From contig NZ_JBGFSM010000008.1 in assembly GCF_041679265.1 (NCBI RefSeq), positions 193,182 to 257,181 of the forward strand: a DNA stretch of 64,000 bases, read 5' to 3'. Made by a program: the position numbers and the translations under genes. Each line of letters opens with the position of its first letter. The stretch's first letter is position 1. Positions 55,586 through 64,000 of this stretch are shown piece by piece. The notes beneath the pieces are model-generated. The model was not told the DNA's origin, made no database searches, and was given only the letters and a program-made list of their open reading frames with translations. Source of the DNA: Autumnicola sp041679265 (GTDB taxonomy: Bacteria; Bacteroidota; Bacteroidia; Flavobacteriales; Flavobacteriaceae).

Positions 55586-56368
55586 ATGAGTAGCAAAAAA
55601 AAGAATTTCGCCCGTTTTGGCATGGCAGCCAAGGGAGCGGTATATTGTTTAATAGGGGTATTAACAGCCCTTGCAGCCTTTGGGGAAGGAGGTCAGAAGA
55701 CCGGCAGCAAAGGAGCATTACAGTACCTGGCGCAACAATCTTACGGGCAGATCCTGCTGGTAATTATGGGGATTGGCCTCTTAGGCTATGTTTTCTGGAG
55801 GTTCTATCAATCTATTGGAAATCCCAAAGGGCTTCATGACGATGCCAAAGGTTACGGGAAACGTGCAGCATACTTTATAAGCGGGCTCCTGTATGGCGGC
55901 CTCGCCTTTTATGCCTTTAAACTGAATTTTGGAAGTGGCAGCAGTTCTGGAGGAGGAAAATCTTCCATGATGGGTTCTTTAATGTCTGGTTCCAATGGAG
56001 ACACCATTGCCATAATTATTGGTATTGGAATGGGAATAAAAGCGATATATGACATTTACAGGGCATATTCAGGAAAATTCAGGGAAGAAGTAGAAGAGGC
56101 CGGAATGGATCATAAAGAACAGGAGTTACTGGTAAATGCCGGTAAGTTTGGACATACCGCCAGGGGCCTTGTATTTGGACTAATGGCGTATCTCACCTTA
56201 AGATCAGGACTCTCCAGTGGAAATAATATTCAAACACAAACAGATGCTTTCAGCTACATTCAGCAGGAATTTGGATCTATAGTTTTAGGAATTGTAGCTA
56301 TTGGCCTGGCGGGATATGGGGTATATATGCTAATAAAGGCAAAATATCCGTCCATTACCGTTGCATAG
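55586..56368 (+). CDS. DUF1206 membrane protein
   Basis: This 260-residue protein is made of three repeats of a two-helix unit, each opening with a Gly-rich motif: ARFGMAAKGAVYCLIG, GKRAAYFISGLLYGGLA and GKFGHTARGLVFGLMA. That is the DUF1206 pattern. A Gly/Ser/Met-rich loop (residues about 115-135) lies between repeats two and three. Function is unknown in the family. It is monocistronic and ends at a strong terminator shared with the convergent PDH operon. Confidence 0.85.
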   Translation: MSSKKKNFARFGMAAKGAVYCLIGVLTALAAFGEGGQKTGSKGALQYLAQQSYGQILLVIMGIGLLGYVFWRFYQSIGNPKGLHDDAKGYGKRAAYFISGLLYGGLAFYAFKLNFGSGSSSGGGKSSMMGSLMSGSNGDTIAIIIGIGMGIKAIYDIYRAYSGKFREEVEEAGMDHKEQELLVNAGKFGHTARGLVFGLMAYLTLRSGLSSGNNIQTQTDAFSYIQQEFGSIVLGIVAIGLAGYGVYMLIKAKYPSITVA

Positions 56369-56392
56369 GCAGATTGGGGGAAAAATAAGAAC

Positions 56393-56429
56393 AACCCGAT
56401 TGGAAATAAGATTTCTTTTCGGGTTTTTT
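56393..56429. terminator. terminator between DUF1206 gene and lpd
   Basis: AACCCGA and TCGGGTT pair outside an inner GAAAT-AAG-ATTTC hairpin, followed by T residues. It lies between convergent stops and overlaps the end of lpd by two bases. Confidence 0.8.
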
Positions 56430-57840
56430 ATTTGGAAATATGTGTAGGACTACCTGAAAAAATTTCGGCGGCCTCCATAATGGTTTCAGAAAGTGTTGGG
56501 TGGGGATGGATGCTTAAAGCAACATCTTCTGCAGTAGCTGCCATTTCTATGGCCAGCGAAATTTCCGGAATAAGCGATCCTGCATTTTTGCCTGCCACAG
56601 CGCCTCCCAATATCCGTCCCGTTTTCTTTTCTACAAGAAGTTTAGTCAATCCGTTGGGACTTCCAACTGCAACTGCACGTCCTGATGCGCTCCATGGAAA
56701 TTTCAAAACTTTTATCTCTATTCCTTTTTCTTTGGCTTCACTCTCGGTAATGCCGCACCAGGCAAGTTGGGGATTTGTAAATACAACGGCAGGAATAGAT
56801 CCAGGATCGTAAGCAGCACCTTTTATCCCGGCGATAGCTTCTGCAGCTATCTTACCTTCATAATTAGCTTTATGGGCAAGTAAAGGTTCCCCGGTTAAAT
56901 CTCCAATAGCGTAAACATTTTCATTTCTTGTTTTCCGCTTTTGATCTACTTCTATAAATCCAGCATCATTTACTTTGATACCTGAATTCTCCAGGGCTAA
57001 AGTGTCGGTATTTGGTTTTCTCCCCACGGCAACCAAAACTTTGTCAAAGGATTTTTCACTGGATTTGCCATTTTTCTCCTTCAGTTCAACTTTAATTTTG
57101 TCCTTTTTTATCGAAACTTTTTCGACTTTAGTATTAAAAAACAAATCTTTAAAGGGATGTTCTTTTTCGAAAATTTTTACCAGGTCGCGGTCTGCTCCAG
57201 GAAGAAACCCAGGAGTCATTTCAGCTATGGAAACTTTAGAACCTAAAGCCGCGTAAACACTACCCAATTCCAGGCCAATATAGCCACCGCCAATCACCAG
57301 CATAGATTTGGGAATATCCTTAAGTTCCAAAGCATCTTTGGAATCTATAATTTTGTTATGATCTATTTCAATTGCCGGGAGGGAGACATTAACAGAGCCG
57401 GTAGCCAGGATGAGATTTTGAAATTCTGCTTCGTAGGCTTCGGAATCATTAGGCTGGATCTTCAGTTTTTTCTCTGATACGAATTTGGCAGTACCTTTAA
57501 TGTATTCAATTTTTTTGCCTTTGGATAATTGCCCAAGGCCGCCGGTAAGTTTTTTTACCACCTGCTCCTTCCACTTCCTGATTTTTTTTAAATCTATTTC
57601 AGGTTTTTCAAATTTCAGGCCCCATTCGGCAGCTTCCAAGGCTTCCTGTTTAACCTGCGCTATATGTAATAAAGCCTTGGAGGGGATACATCCACGATAA
57701 AGGCATACTCCCCCGGGATTGGCTTCAGGATCTACCAAGGTTACTTTTATGCCAAGATCGGCAGCTCTAAAAGCCGCTGCGTATCCGCCAGGCCCTGCGC
57801 CAATAATTATTAGTTCCTTCTTTTTCTTATTTTTTGCCAT
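56428..57840 (-). CDS. lpd: dihydrolipoamide dehydrogenase (E3)
   Basis: This is the flavoprotein E3 of 2-oxoacid dehydrogenase complexes, with 470 residues. FAD loop IIGAGPGGYAAAFRA (12-26). The redox-active disulfide is CLYRGC (Cys46, Cys51). NAD loop VIGGGYIGLELGSVYAALG. The C-terminal His-Glu pair lies in SIHPHPTLSETIMEA. It ends the aceE-aceF-lpd operon, 13 bases after the E2 stop, so it serves this pyruvate dehydrogenase. Confidence 0.96.
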   Translation of the reverse strand: MAKNKKKKELIIIGAGPGGYAAAFRAADLGIKVTLVDPEANPGGVCLYRGCIPSKALLHIAQVKQEALEAAEWGLKFEKPEIDLKKIRKWKEQVVKKLTGGLGQLSKGKKIEYIKGTAKFVSEKKLKIQPNDSEAYEAEFQNLILATGSVNVSLPAIEIDHNKIIDSKDALELKDIPKSMLVIGGGYIGLELGSVYAALGSKVSIAEMTPGFLPGADRDLVKIFEKEHPFKDLFFNTKVEKVSIKKDKIKVELKEKNGKSSEKSFDKVLVAVGRKPNTDTLALENSGIKVNDAGFIEVDQKRKTRNENVYAIGDLTGEPLLAHKANYEGKIAAEAIAGIKGAAYDPGSIPAVVFTNPQLAWCGITESEAKEKGIEIKVLKFPWSASGRAVAVGSPNGLTKLLVEKKTGRILGGAVAGKNAGSLIPEISLAIEMAATAEDVALSIHPHPTLSETIMEAAEIFSGSPTHISK

Positions 57841-57853
57841 AAATTTTCAGAAA

Positions 57854-59278
57854 TTATGCTCCGAGTAAAGCTTCATATGGATTTTCGAGAGCTCTTGAGA
57901 TCCAGTGCAAAAATCGAACACCTTCAGCTCCGTCAATCATTCGATGATCATAAGAAAGGCTTAACGGAAGGATGTCCCGTGGCTCAAAGTTTTCATTTAT
58001 AAAAACAGGTTGCTTTTTAGCCCTGGAAACTCCAAGAATTGCCACCTGAGGGTGGTAAACAATAGGAGTAAAATTTGTGCCGCCAATACCGCCAAGATTG
58101 GAAATGGTGAAATTTCCACCCTCCATTTCCTCCCGGGTTAATTTTCCCTCGCGGGCTTTCTCTGCCAAAGTAGTAATTTCATTAGCAATTTCCAGAATTG
58201 TCTTTTGATCTGCATTCTTTATTACCGGTACAAGAAGGCCTTTATCGGTATCTGCGGCAACCCCAATATTTACATATTTTTTGAGGATCATTTCCTCATT
58301 TTTCATATCTATACTGGCATTAAATTTTGGAAATTGCCTTAGGGCAACCGCAGCTACTTTTACAAGAATTGCGGTTATGGTGATATTGGCTTCAGATTTC
58401 TCTTTTAGCTTTTGCATATATTCTTCAATATCTGAAATATCGGCTTCATCAAACTGAAAAACATGAGGGATAGTACTCCAGGCCGTAGAAGTGTTTTTTG
58501 CGGTAGCTTTTCTAATGCCCGATAACTGTTTTCTTTCGGTTTCTCCCCATTGGCTAAAATCCGGAAGTGTTATTTCTGTTGAAGCAGTTGTTTTCCCTTT
58601 ACCAGATTTATTATGATCTTTTAGGTCTCCTTTGCTAATTCTGCCACCCGGGCCACTGCCTTTCACTTTCGCAATATCAACTCCTAACTCCCTGGCAAGC
58701 CTTCGAACGCCAGGTGATGCCGGAATTTCTCCCGATGAGGAAGAATTGGTTTCATCTTCATCTTCATTTTCTTCAAGTTTACCAGAATTATCTTTTTCAT
58801 CTTTATCTCCAGTTTCTTCTTCAGTTTCCTGTTCTTCTTCATTTTCCTCATCAGAAGATTCCTCTTCGTCCTCGCTTTTCTTTACCCCTTTTTCTTCTTC
58901 TGATTCCTCTTTTTCATCTACCTCTTCAGTTTTTTTGGTATTCTTCTTTTTCGGCTCTTTATCTTTTTTTTCCTTTTTCTCTGTTTCTTCAATTTCTGCT
59001 TTATCAGATTCCTCTTCTTCTGAATCATCATCTTTAGACTCCCCCGCTTCAAGTTTTATAATCACATCGCCCACACTTACTTCATCTCCCTCACTTACTT
59101 CGATAGATGCCACAGTGCCTGCTTCCGGGCTGGGAATTTCAACTGAAGCTTTATCAGACTCTACAGCAATAACCGATTGATCTTTTTCTATTTTATCGCC
59201 CTCCTTTACCAGTATTTCTGTAACCGTGGCAGATTCTACGCCTTCTGCTATCTGAGGAATTTTTATATCCGTTGCCAT
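57854..59278 (-). CDS. aceF: pyruvate dehydrogenase E2, dihydrolipoyl acetyltransferase
   Basis: This core protein of the complex has 474 residues. One lipoyl domain is at 1-78 with Lys43 in SDKAS as the lipoylation site. Then a linker of about 100 residues (81-183) is almost wholly Glu, Asp, Lys and Ser. The peripheral-subunit-binding domain (SPGVRRLARELGVDIAKVKG) is at about 188-222, and the acetyltransferase domain ends with the DHRMIDG active-site motif. Most E2 linkers are Ala/Pro-rich, so this acidic one is odd. The gene lies 26 bases after aceE. Confidence 0.95.
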   Translation of the reverse strand: MATDIKIPQIAEGVESATVTEILVKEGDKIEKDQSVIAVESDKASVEIPSPEAGTVASIEVSEGDEVSVGDVIIKLEAGESKDDDSEEEESDKAEIEETEKKEKKDKEPKKKNTKKTEEVDEKEESEEEKGVKKSEDEEESSDEENEEEQETEEETGDKDEKDNSGKLEENEDEDETNSSSSGEIPASPGVRRLARELGVDIAKVKGSGPGGRISKGDLKDHNKSGKGKTTASTEITLPDFSQWGETERKQLSGIRKATAKNTSTAWSTIPHVFQFDEADISDIEEYMQKLKEKSEANITITAILVKVAAVALRQFPKFNASIDMKNEEMILKKYVNIGVAADTDKGLLVPVIKNADQKTILEIANEITTLAEKAREGKLTREEMEGGNFTISNLGGIGGTNFTPIVYHPQVAILGVSRAKKQPVFINENFEPRDILPLSLSYDHRMIDGAEGVRFLHWISRALENPYEALLGA

Positions 59279-59304
59279 TTTTTTCTATTTTGATGTTGAA
59301 GATT

Positions 59305-61971
59305 TCAGGAAGTCCTGGGATTTACTTTTTTAGGATCGATGTTCAGGTTTTTTACGGCTTCTTTTAATTCATTTGATTTCAGCTCACCCTGAAGTGCAAA
59401 TTCATATAAAACCGCATAAACAATGTGCGCGGCACTTACCTCAAAGAAATCACGAAGTTCTTCCCTGGCATCGCTGCGCCCAAAACCATCGGTGCCCAAA
59501 ATTGTTAATTTCTGCGGAAAATATTTAGAGACAGACTCCGGCAGCGCTTTTACATAATCTGTAGCCGCCACAAAAATGCCTTTTTCATCTTTTAGACATT
59601 CTTCTATATAATTAGGATTTTTATTCATTTGTGCTTTTAAACGGTTTTCGCGCTCTGTATCCTGGGCATTGTCATAAAGGGATTTGTAACTGGTAATACT
59701 CCAGATATCGGTTTTTACATTATAATCTTTCTCCAGGATTTCTGCGGCTTTAAGGACCTCTTTCATTATTGCACCGCTGCCAAAAAGATGAGCCTTCTTC
59801 TTAATTTTTTTGTTGGAAGACTTTTTGAATCTATACATTCCCTTAAGAATCCCTTCTTCTATTCCTTCAGGCATTTTTGGCATTTTATAGGTGTCGTTGC
59901 CCACGGTGAGATAGTAGAAACAATTCTCTTTTTCAGTATACATTTTTTGGATGCCTTCTTTTACAATAATGGCAACTTCATAAGCAAAAGCCGGATCGTA
60001 CGCCTTTAGCGATGGAAAAGTTAAAGCATACAAATGGCTGTTCCCGTCCTGATGCTGTAGACCTTCGCCGGGCAAACTTGTTCGGCCTGAAATTCCGCCT
60101 ATAAGAAAACCTTTGGTGCCGGCATCGGCAGCAGCCCAGATAAGATCGGCAGTCCGCTGGAAGCCAAACATGGAGTAAAAAAAGTAGAAAGGGATTATAT
60201 TAAGCCCGTGATTGAGATAGGAAGTGCCCGCTGCAATAAATTCGCTCATACAGCCTGCTTCGGTAATTCCTTCTTCCAGAATGACTCCCTTTGCAGATTC
60301 TTTATAATAAAGCAGGCTATCCTTATCTACAGGCTCATATTGCTGGCCGCCTTCTGCATAAATCCCTGCCTGCTGAAATAAAGATTCCATACCAAAAGTG
60401 CGGGACTCATCAGGGATTATAGGAACAATTAGTTTACCTATATTTTTATCTTTTAATAATTTACTCAGGATTTGCACCAGTACGCTTGTAGAGGCTGCTT
60501 CGTCTTCGCCGGAACCTTTAAAAAATTTAGTAAAAGCTTTATTATCAGGCTCTTTTAAAGTTTCACTTTTATCTTTTCTCTTCGGAATAAAACCTCCTCT
60601 TTCTTCCCGGTGCTTTTTAAGATAGGACAATTCTTTGCTATCTTCTTCCGGTTTAATAAAGGGAATTTTCTCCAAATCATCATTTGAAACAGGGACATTA
60701 AAAAAATCCCTAAAATGTTTCAAATTTTCTTTATTTAACTTTTTTGTCTGGTGAGCCACATTACTTGCTTCCCCTGCATCCCCCTGCCCGTAACCTTTTA
60801 TGGTTTGTGCAAGAATTACCGTGGGTTGTCCCTTATGGTCCACGGCAGCTTTATAGGCATTGTAAATTTTTACCGGGTCATGGCCGCCACGCCTTAAATT
60901 CTTCAGTTCCTTATCTGAAAGGTTTTTTACCAGTTCCTGAAGTTCTTTGTCTTCTCCAAATAATTCCAAGCGCATGTATTCTCCTGGTTCAAAGGCAAAT
61001 TTCTGAAGCTGACCGTCTGGTAGATGGTTTAATTTTTCAGCAAGTTTATTGTTTTTATCTTTAGCGAAGAGCGGATCCCAGTCTGAACTCCATAAAACCT
61101 TAATCACATTCCATCCGGCTCCTTTAAAAGTGCCTTCAAGTTCCTGAATAATTTTTTGATTTCCGCGTACAGGGCCATCTAATCGTTGTAAATTACAATC
61201 TATCACAAAAATAAGGTTGTCCAGCTTATCCTGCGCGGCAATTTCCAACGCTCCCCGGGATTCCGGTTCATCCATTTCCCCGTCGCCCAGGAATGCCCAT
61301 ACTTTTTGATCATTTTCCTTCAGTAGCCCGCGATGTTCCAGGTATTTGTTAAACCTTGCCTGATAGATGGCCGTAATAGAAGCCAGCCCCATAGAAACAG
61401 TGGGGTGGTTCCAGAATTCCGGCATTAATTTAGGATGGGGGTAGGAGGTAAGGCCTTTTTCTGACTTTATTTCCCGCCTGAAATTTTCAAGGTGCTCTTT
61501 GGACAAGCGACCTTCAAGAAAAGCCCGCGCATAAACTCCCGGCGAGGCATGTCCCTGGAAGTAGATATTATCGCCTGGCCCCTTATCAATTCCTTTAAAA
61601 AAGTGGTTAAAGCCAACCTCCCAAAGGTTAGATATGGAGGCGTAGGTAGAAATATGGCCACCAATCCCTGCACTTTTCTTATTGGCTCTGGCCACCATTG
61701 CCATAGCGTTCCACCGAATCATTCCCAGCAGTTTTTCTTCTATCTCTAAATTTCCGGGATAAGCAGTTTCATTTTCAGGTGGAATAGTATTTAAATAGGG
61801 TGAAACAGTATTTTTTTCAACCGGAACGGCATGTTTAAGAGCTTCATTTTTTAAAAGATCAAGAAGATCTCCCGCCCTTTCTGCTGATTCATTATTAATT
61901 ATCCAGCGGAAGGACTCCAGCCATTCCTGGTTTTCGAGTTGCAATTCCTGATTTTTTTCTTTCTGATCCAT
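59305..61971 (-). CDS. aceE: pyruvate dehydrogenase E1, homodimeric type
   Basis: This large single-chain E1 has 888 residues and decarboxylates pyruvate using thiamine diphosphate. The cofactor motif FLGDGEMDEPES begins near residue 230 and ends at DCNLQRLDGPVRGN. GGHISTYASI and HASPGVYARAFLEGRL occur earlier, and LPGEGLQHQDGNSHL later. This form is typical of gammaproteobacteria; many Bacteroidetes use the two-chain E1 instead or in addition. It heads the operon. No TPP riboswitch precedes it. Confidence 0.96.
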   Translation of the reverse strand: MDQKEKNQELQLENQEWLESFRWIINNESAERAGDLLDLLKNEALKHAVPVEKNTVSPYLNTIPPENETAYPGNLEIEEKLLGMIRWNAMAMVARANKKSAGIGGHISTYASISNLWEVGFNHFFKGIDKGPGDNIYFQGHASPGVYARAFLEGRLSKEHLENFRREIKSEKGLTSYPHPKLMPEFWNHPTVSMGLASITAIYQARFNKYLEHRGLLKENDQKVWAFLGDGEMDEPESRGALEIAAQDKLDNLIFVIDCNLQRLDGPVRGNQKIIQELEGTFKGAGWNVIKVLWSSDWDPLFAKDKNNKLAEKLNHLPDGQLQKFAFEPGEYMRLELFGEDKELQELVKNLSDKELKNLRRGGHDPVKIYNAYKAAVDHKGQPTVILAQTIKGYGQGDAGEASNVAHQTKKLNKENLKHFRDFFNVPVSNDDLEKIPFIKPEEDSKELSYLKKHREERGGFIPKRKDKSETLKEPDNKAFTKFFKGSGEDEAASTSVLVQILSKLLKDKNIGKLIVPIIPDESRTFGMESLFQQAGIYAEGGQQYEPVDKDSLLYYKESAKGVILEEGITEAGCMSEFIAAGTSYLNHGLNIIPFYFFYSMFGFQRTADLIWAAADAGTKGFLIGGISGRTSLPGEGLQHQDGNSHLYALTFPSLKAYDPAFAYEVAIIVKEGIQKMYTEKENCFYYLTVGNDTYKMPKMPEGIEEGILKGMYRFKKSSNKKIKKKAHLFGSGAIMKEVLKAAEILEKDYNVKTDIWSITSYKSLYDNAQDTERENRLKAQMNKNPNYIEECLKDEKGIFVAATDYVKALPESVSKYFPQKLTILGTDGFGRSDAREELRDFFEVSAAHIVYAVLYEFALQGELKSNELKEAVKNLNIDPKKVNPRTS

Positions 61972-62411
61972 CTTCAGGAGGATTAAATGAGATGCTTCAT
62001 ACTTTTATGCTGAAAGCATTTTTAAACTTCCTATTAATGTAAAGATTACTGAAGGCGTATTGAAATGATTAACATAAAATTAGCCTATATAGAAGATGCC
62101 AGACAGTAAATTCCAGGATCTGCTGGCTTTTTAATCCTGAATAGGAATTGAGGCCGAGATTGTTCTTTAACGAAAATATTTTCCTGATCTTTAACGAAAT
62201 ATCCTGTACATTTTCTAAACTTCTTAGGATTTTATAGGTTCAGTTCCTATGGAGTTGGAGTTAACTACTAGAGCTAAATCATAATTTTTGATCAATGAAA
62301 AATCCAAAAAAATAAAAGGTTTGACAACTATACTATTAATTGAGTGGACAAAGGGATAATTATTTACATCTGGCCCCATTTTCGCGATCCTCAAAATTTA
62401 AATGTAAAGTT
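61972..62411. other. non-coding stretch upstream of aceE
   Basis: This 440-base region shows no gene. At 62165-62175 and 62189-62199 the string CTTTAACGAAA is repeated directly, about 200 bases before aceE; it could bind a regulator. No clear promoter consensus is visible for aceE. Confidence 0.4.
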
Positions 62412-62900
62412 CTATACTGAGCCGGCTTTTAATGGTGGTCCAACAATTTTCATATTGTGACTTTCGAAAACCCTGTAGATTTCTTCTTTTGATGGAGTGG
62501 ATTCCCACTTATCGGTAACTTCAAAAAAAGCTTCCATTCTACCGGCAGGAAGATAAGCAACTATCACCTTTCCTTTTTCCGAAAGTTGAATAAAGGCATG
62601 TGGAATGTTCCTGGGAAGAAAAATGGTATCACCAGATTTTATGTGATATTTCTTTTTACCTACCTGGAAAATATAATCTCCTTCAATAACATAGAACCAT
62701 TCGTCCTGATCTGGATGTGTATGTAATGGAGGGCCTCCATTGGGAGTAAGGCCCGTCTGTTCAAAAACAGCTAATGCGTTAGCAGTATCTTTGGATGAAA
62801 TCTTAATATCCAGAATGTTTAAGGTGACTGCTTTCATCTTATAGTGTTTACCAAATCTTGATGCTCCTGCCTTAACTTTAAAACTTTCAATCGTTTCCAT
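62412..62900 (-). CDS. cupin-domain protein
   Basis: This single-cupin protein has 162 residues from the ATG at 62900. The first metal motif is PPLHTHPDQDEWFYVIEGDY (two His and a Glu) and the second is FLPRNIPHAF with the third His. The fold matches small quercetinase-like or sugar-binding cupins. The reaction is unknown. It is monocistronic, with a long spacer on both sides. Confidence 0.8.
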   Translation of the reverse strand: METIESFKVKAGASRFGKHYKMKAVTLNILDIKISSKDTANALAVFEQTGLTPNGGPPLHTHPDQDEWFYVIEGDYIFQVGKKKYHIKSGDTIFLPRNIPHAFIQLSEKGKVIVAYLPAGRMEAFFEVTDKWESTPSKEEIYRVFESHNMKIVGPPLKAGSV

Positions 62901-63026
62901 CTGCAAAACTTGATTTAGCTTTAACAAATATAACTATAGGCAACAAATTAAATTTAGTTTAGAGAGAAATTTTGTAAATGATGCTGGAATAACAGCTATT
63001 AATTATTAACTTCTTTAGACCTTTTT

Positions 63027-63464
63027 TTAGGCTACCTTCATAATATATCCTATACTAAAAATGATAATTAGTAATAAAAGAAGAAAGAATAGCAACGCGC
63101 TTACTACTAAAAGGAGAGTTTTTATAATGTGTCCTTCTATTTTAAATATTCTGAAAAGTAGTATTGAAATAGTTATATAAGTTAATGGATCTAACACTAA
63201 GGCAGGCCAGTTAAAAATCGCAAAACTTATAGATTCTAAAAGACTTGTGTAGCCAATGATGAAGGAACTAATCACCAGATGTTCCGCATAATTAAATTTT
63301 TTAAAAATTACTCTCGTTGTTGCCGCAAGTGGGAATATTGAACAAATCCAGAAATATTTGAAGTAAATACGAATAAATTTACCTCCTGAATAGCAATTGT
63401 ATAATACCTCGACAAAACTAGACCATTGTTTAAGTTGAAATTTTACTAACTTTAAACAATGACC
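63027..63464 (-). pseudogene. DUF3667-like membrane protein, 5' part lost
   Basis: Reading the minus strand up from the stop at 63027, the frame stays open to about 63464 with no ATG upstream of a GTG at 63275. It encodes FKYFWICSIFPLAATTRVIF, KKFNYAEHLVISSFIIGYTS and a hydrophobic C-terminus. The NYAEHLV segment and its position before helices recall DUF3667 proteins, whose N-terminal zinc ribbon and first helices are missing here. Coding similarity fades near 63400, where the IS3-like element begins. The simplest reading is a gene truncated by the insertion. Confidence 0.65.
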
Positions 63465-64000
63465 TTAATGAAAAAAAACGTAGAAATTTCAGTTCAGAAT
63501 TTAAGTCAAAAGTGGCCATAGAAGCTTTAAAGGAGCGCTATAGCCTTTCGGAACTTGCCGAGCGCTTTGAACTCCATCCTAATCAGATTAGCCAGTGGAA
63601 GCAAGAATTCCTGGAGAAATCCAGCGATGTCTTTGATAAGAAAAAAGACAAAGCTGCTGAAAAAGAAGTTGATCTGGACAAGCTTTATGCAAAAATTGGG
63701 AAGCTTGAAATGGAGCGGGACTTTTTAAAAAAAAAGCTTGAACAAACTGGATCTGATGAAATGAAACGTAGCCTAATTTCAACCAAAGAAAAAGAGGGCT
63801 TAAGTATCCGGGAACAGTGTGAGCTCATAGCGATCAACCGTAGCACGTTCTACTATGTCCCAAAAGGAGAAAAACCAGAGAACCTGGAAATGATGAAACT
63901 CATGGACAAACATATTCTGGAAGAGCCTACTGCGGGTGTTTTGACTATGCAATCCATGCTAAAGGACAAAGGATATAAAGCCGGCTATGAACGGGTAAGA
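63398..64000 (+). mobile_element. IS3-family insertion sequence, left part
   Basis: A transposase of IS3 type starts about 70 bases inside a likely left end beginning with TGTATAATACC (IS3 ends begin with TG). The exact end is uncertain, within about 63395-63460, because the right end is beyond the window. Confidence 0.6.
63473..64000 (+). CDS. IS3-family transposase, partial
   Basis: This frame encodes OrfA-like KRRNFSSEFKSKVAIEALKE, a helix-turn-helix (SLSELAERFELHPNQISQWK) and a leucine-zipper stretch (LDKLYAKIGKLEMERDFLKK). It then runs without a stop into OrfB-like EGLSIREQCELIAINRSTFY and on to the edge. OrfA and OrfB are thus one frame, unlike the usual programmed-shift design. No start codon lies in this frame. 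The ATGs at 63459 and 63468 are in another frame, separated by a run of eight A, so a base is missing or slippage is needed. The DDE catalytic domain lies beyond the window. Confidence 0.8.

Noticed and set aside
58632..59180. Long plus-strand frames rich in Ser, Phe and Leu
   Set aside because: They are the complement of the Glu/Asp/Lys-rich linker of aceF; repeated GAA/GAG codons read as TTC/CTC give open antisense frames.

Overview
The window looks like chromosome of an AT-rich marine-type Flavobacteriaceae member (Bacteroidota). The family call is an inference from several features. Promoters carry the Bacteroidetes -7 element TAnnTTTG, sometimes with an upstream TTTG. A CzcA-type RND pump is fused to a TolC-type channel. 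There is a TPR/LytS-type sensor kinase with a LytTR regulator. Two intergenic repeats resemble ones I recall from flavobacterial genomes. I cannot name genus or species from sequence alone.

Layout. 1-5.8 kb: a cut-off alpha/beta hydrolase, an M48 lipoprotein protease, cmk, an MFS gene broken by an in-frame TGA, and rpsA. 5.9-12.5 kb: an acyltransferase-3 protein, an HTTM-like membrane protein, tRNA-Arg(TCT), a small unknown protein, an ArnT-like glycosyltransferase and manA. 12.6-17.3 kb: aldo/keto reductase, LytTR regulator and sensor kinase on one strand, then a frameshifted lipoprotein gene. 17.7-24.6 kb: fatty acid desaturase, deoCD, a sugar porter with fructokinase, a lipid kinase and surE.

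24.8-27.7 kb holds the most unusual unit. A canonical TPP riboswitch with a terminator hairpin precedes four overlapping or nearly abutting minus-strand genes: a SAM methyltransferase, an AIR-synthase/ThiL/HypE-superfamily protein, a divergent ThiE/TenI-like barrel and a Trm112-like zinc-ribbon protein. The riboswitch says thiamine-related, but this is not a standard thiamine operon. It is my main candidate for an undescribed pathway.

27.9-36.4 kb is a heavy-metal efflux block: a small Cys/His-rich protein, the RND-TolC fusion, its lipoprotein adaptor, a Fur-family regulator and two CDF-like transporters. 37.1-55.3 kb is a molybdenum-enzyme island. It has two paralogous PaoABC-like hydroxylases (2Fe-2S, FAD/4Fe-4S and Mo subunits) and a two-subunit IorAB-like enzyme with a Tat signal. 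It also has XdhC and MocA-like maturation proteins, MoeA, and a molybdate ABC transporter operon with a stand-alone Mop/TOBE protein. A UPF0175/PIN toxin-antitoxin pair sits inside that transporter operon. Import, cofactor synthesis and enzymes therefore lie together.

55.6-62 kb: a DUF1206 membrane protein and a complete pyruvate dehydrogenase operon (aceE-aceF-lpd) whose E2 has an extraordinarily acidic linker. 62.4-64 kb: a cupin protein, then a DUF3667-like gene that has lost its 5' part at the edge of an IS3-family element running off the window.
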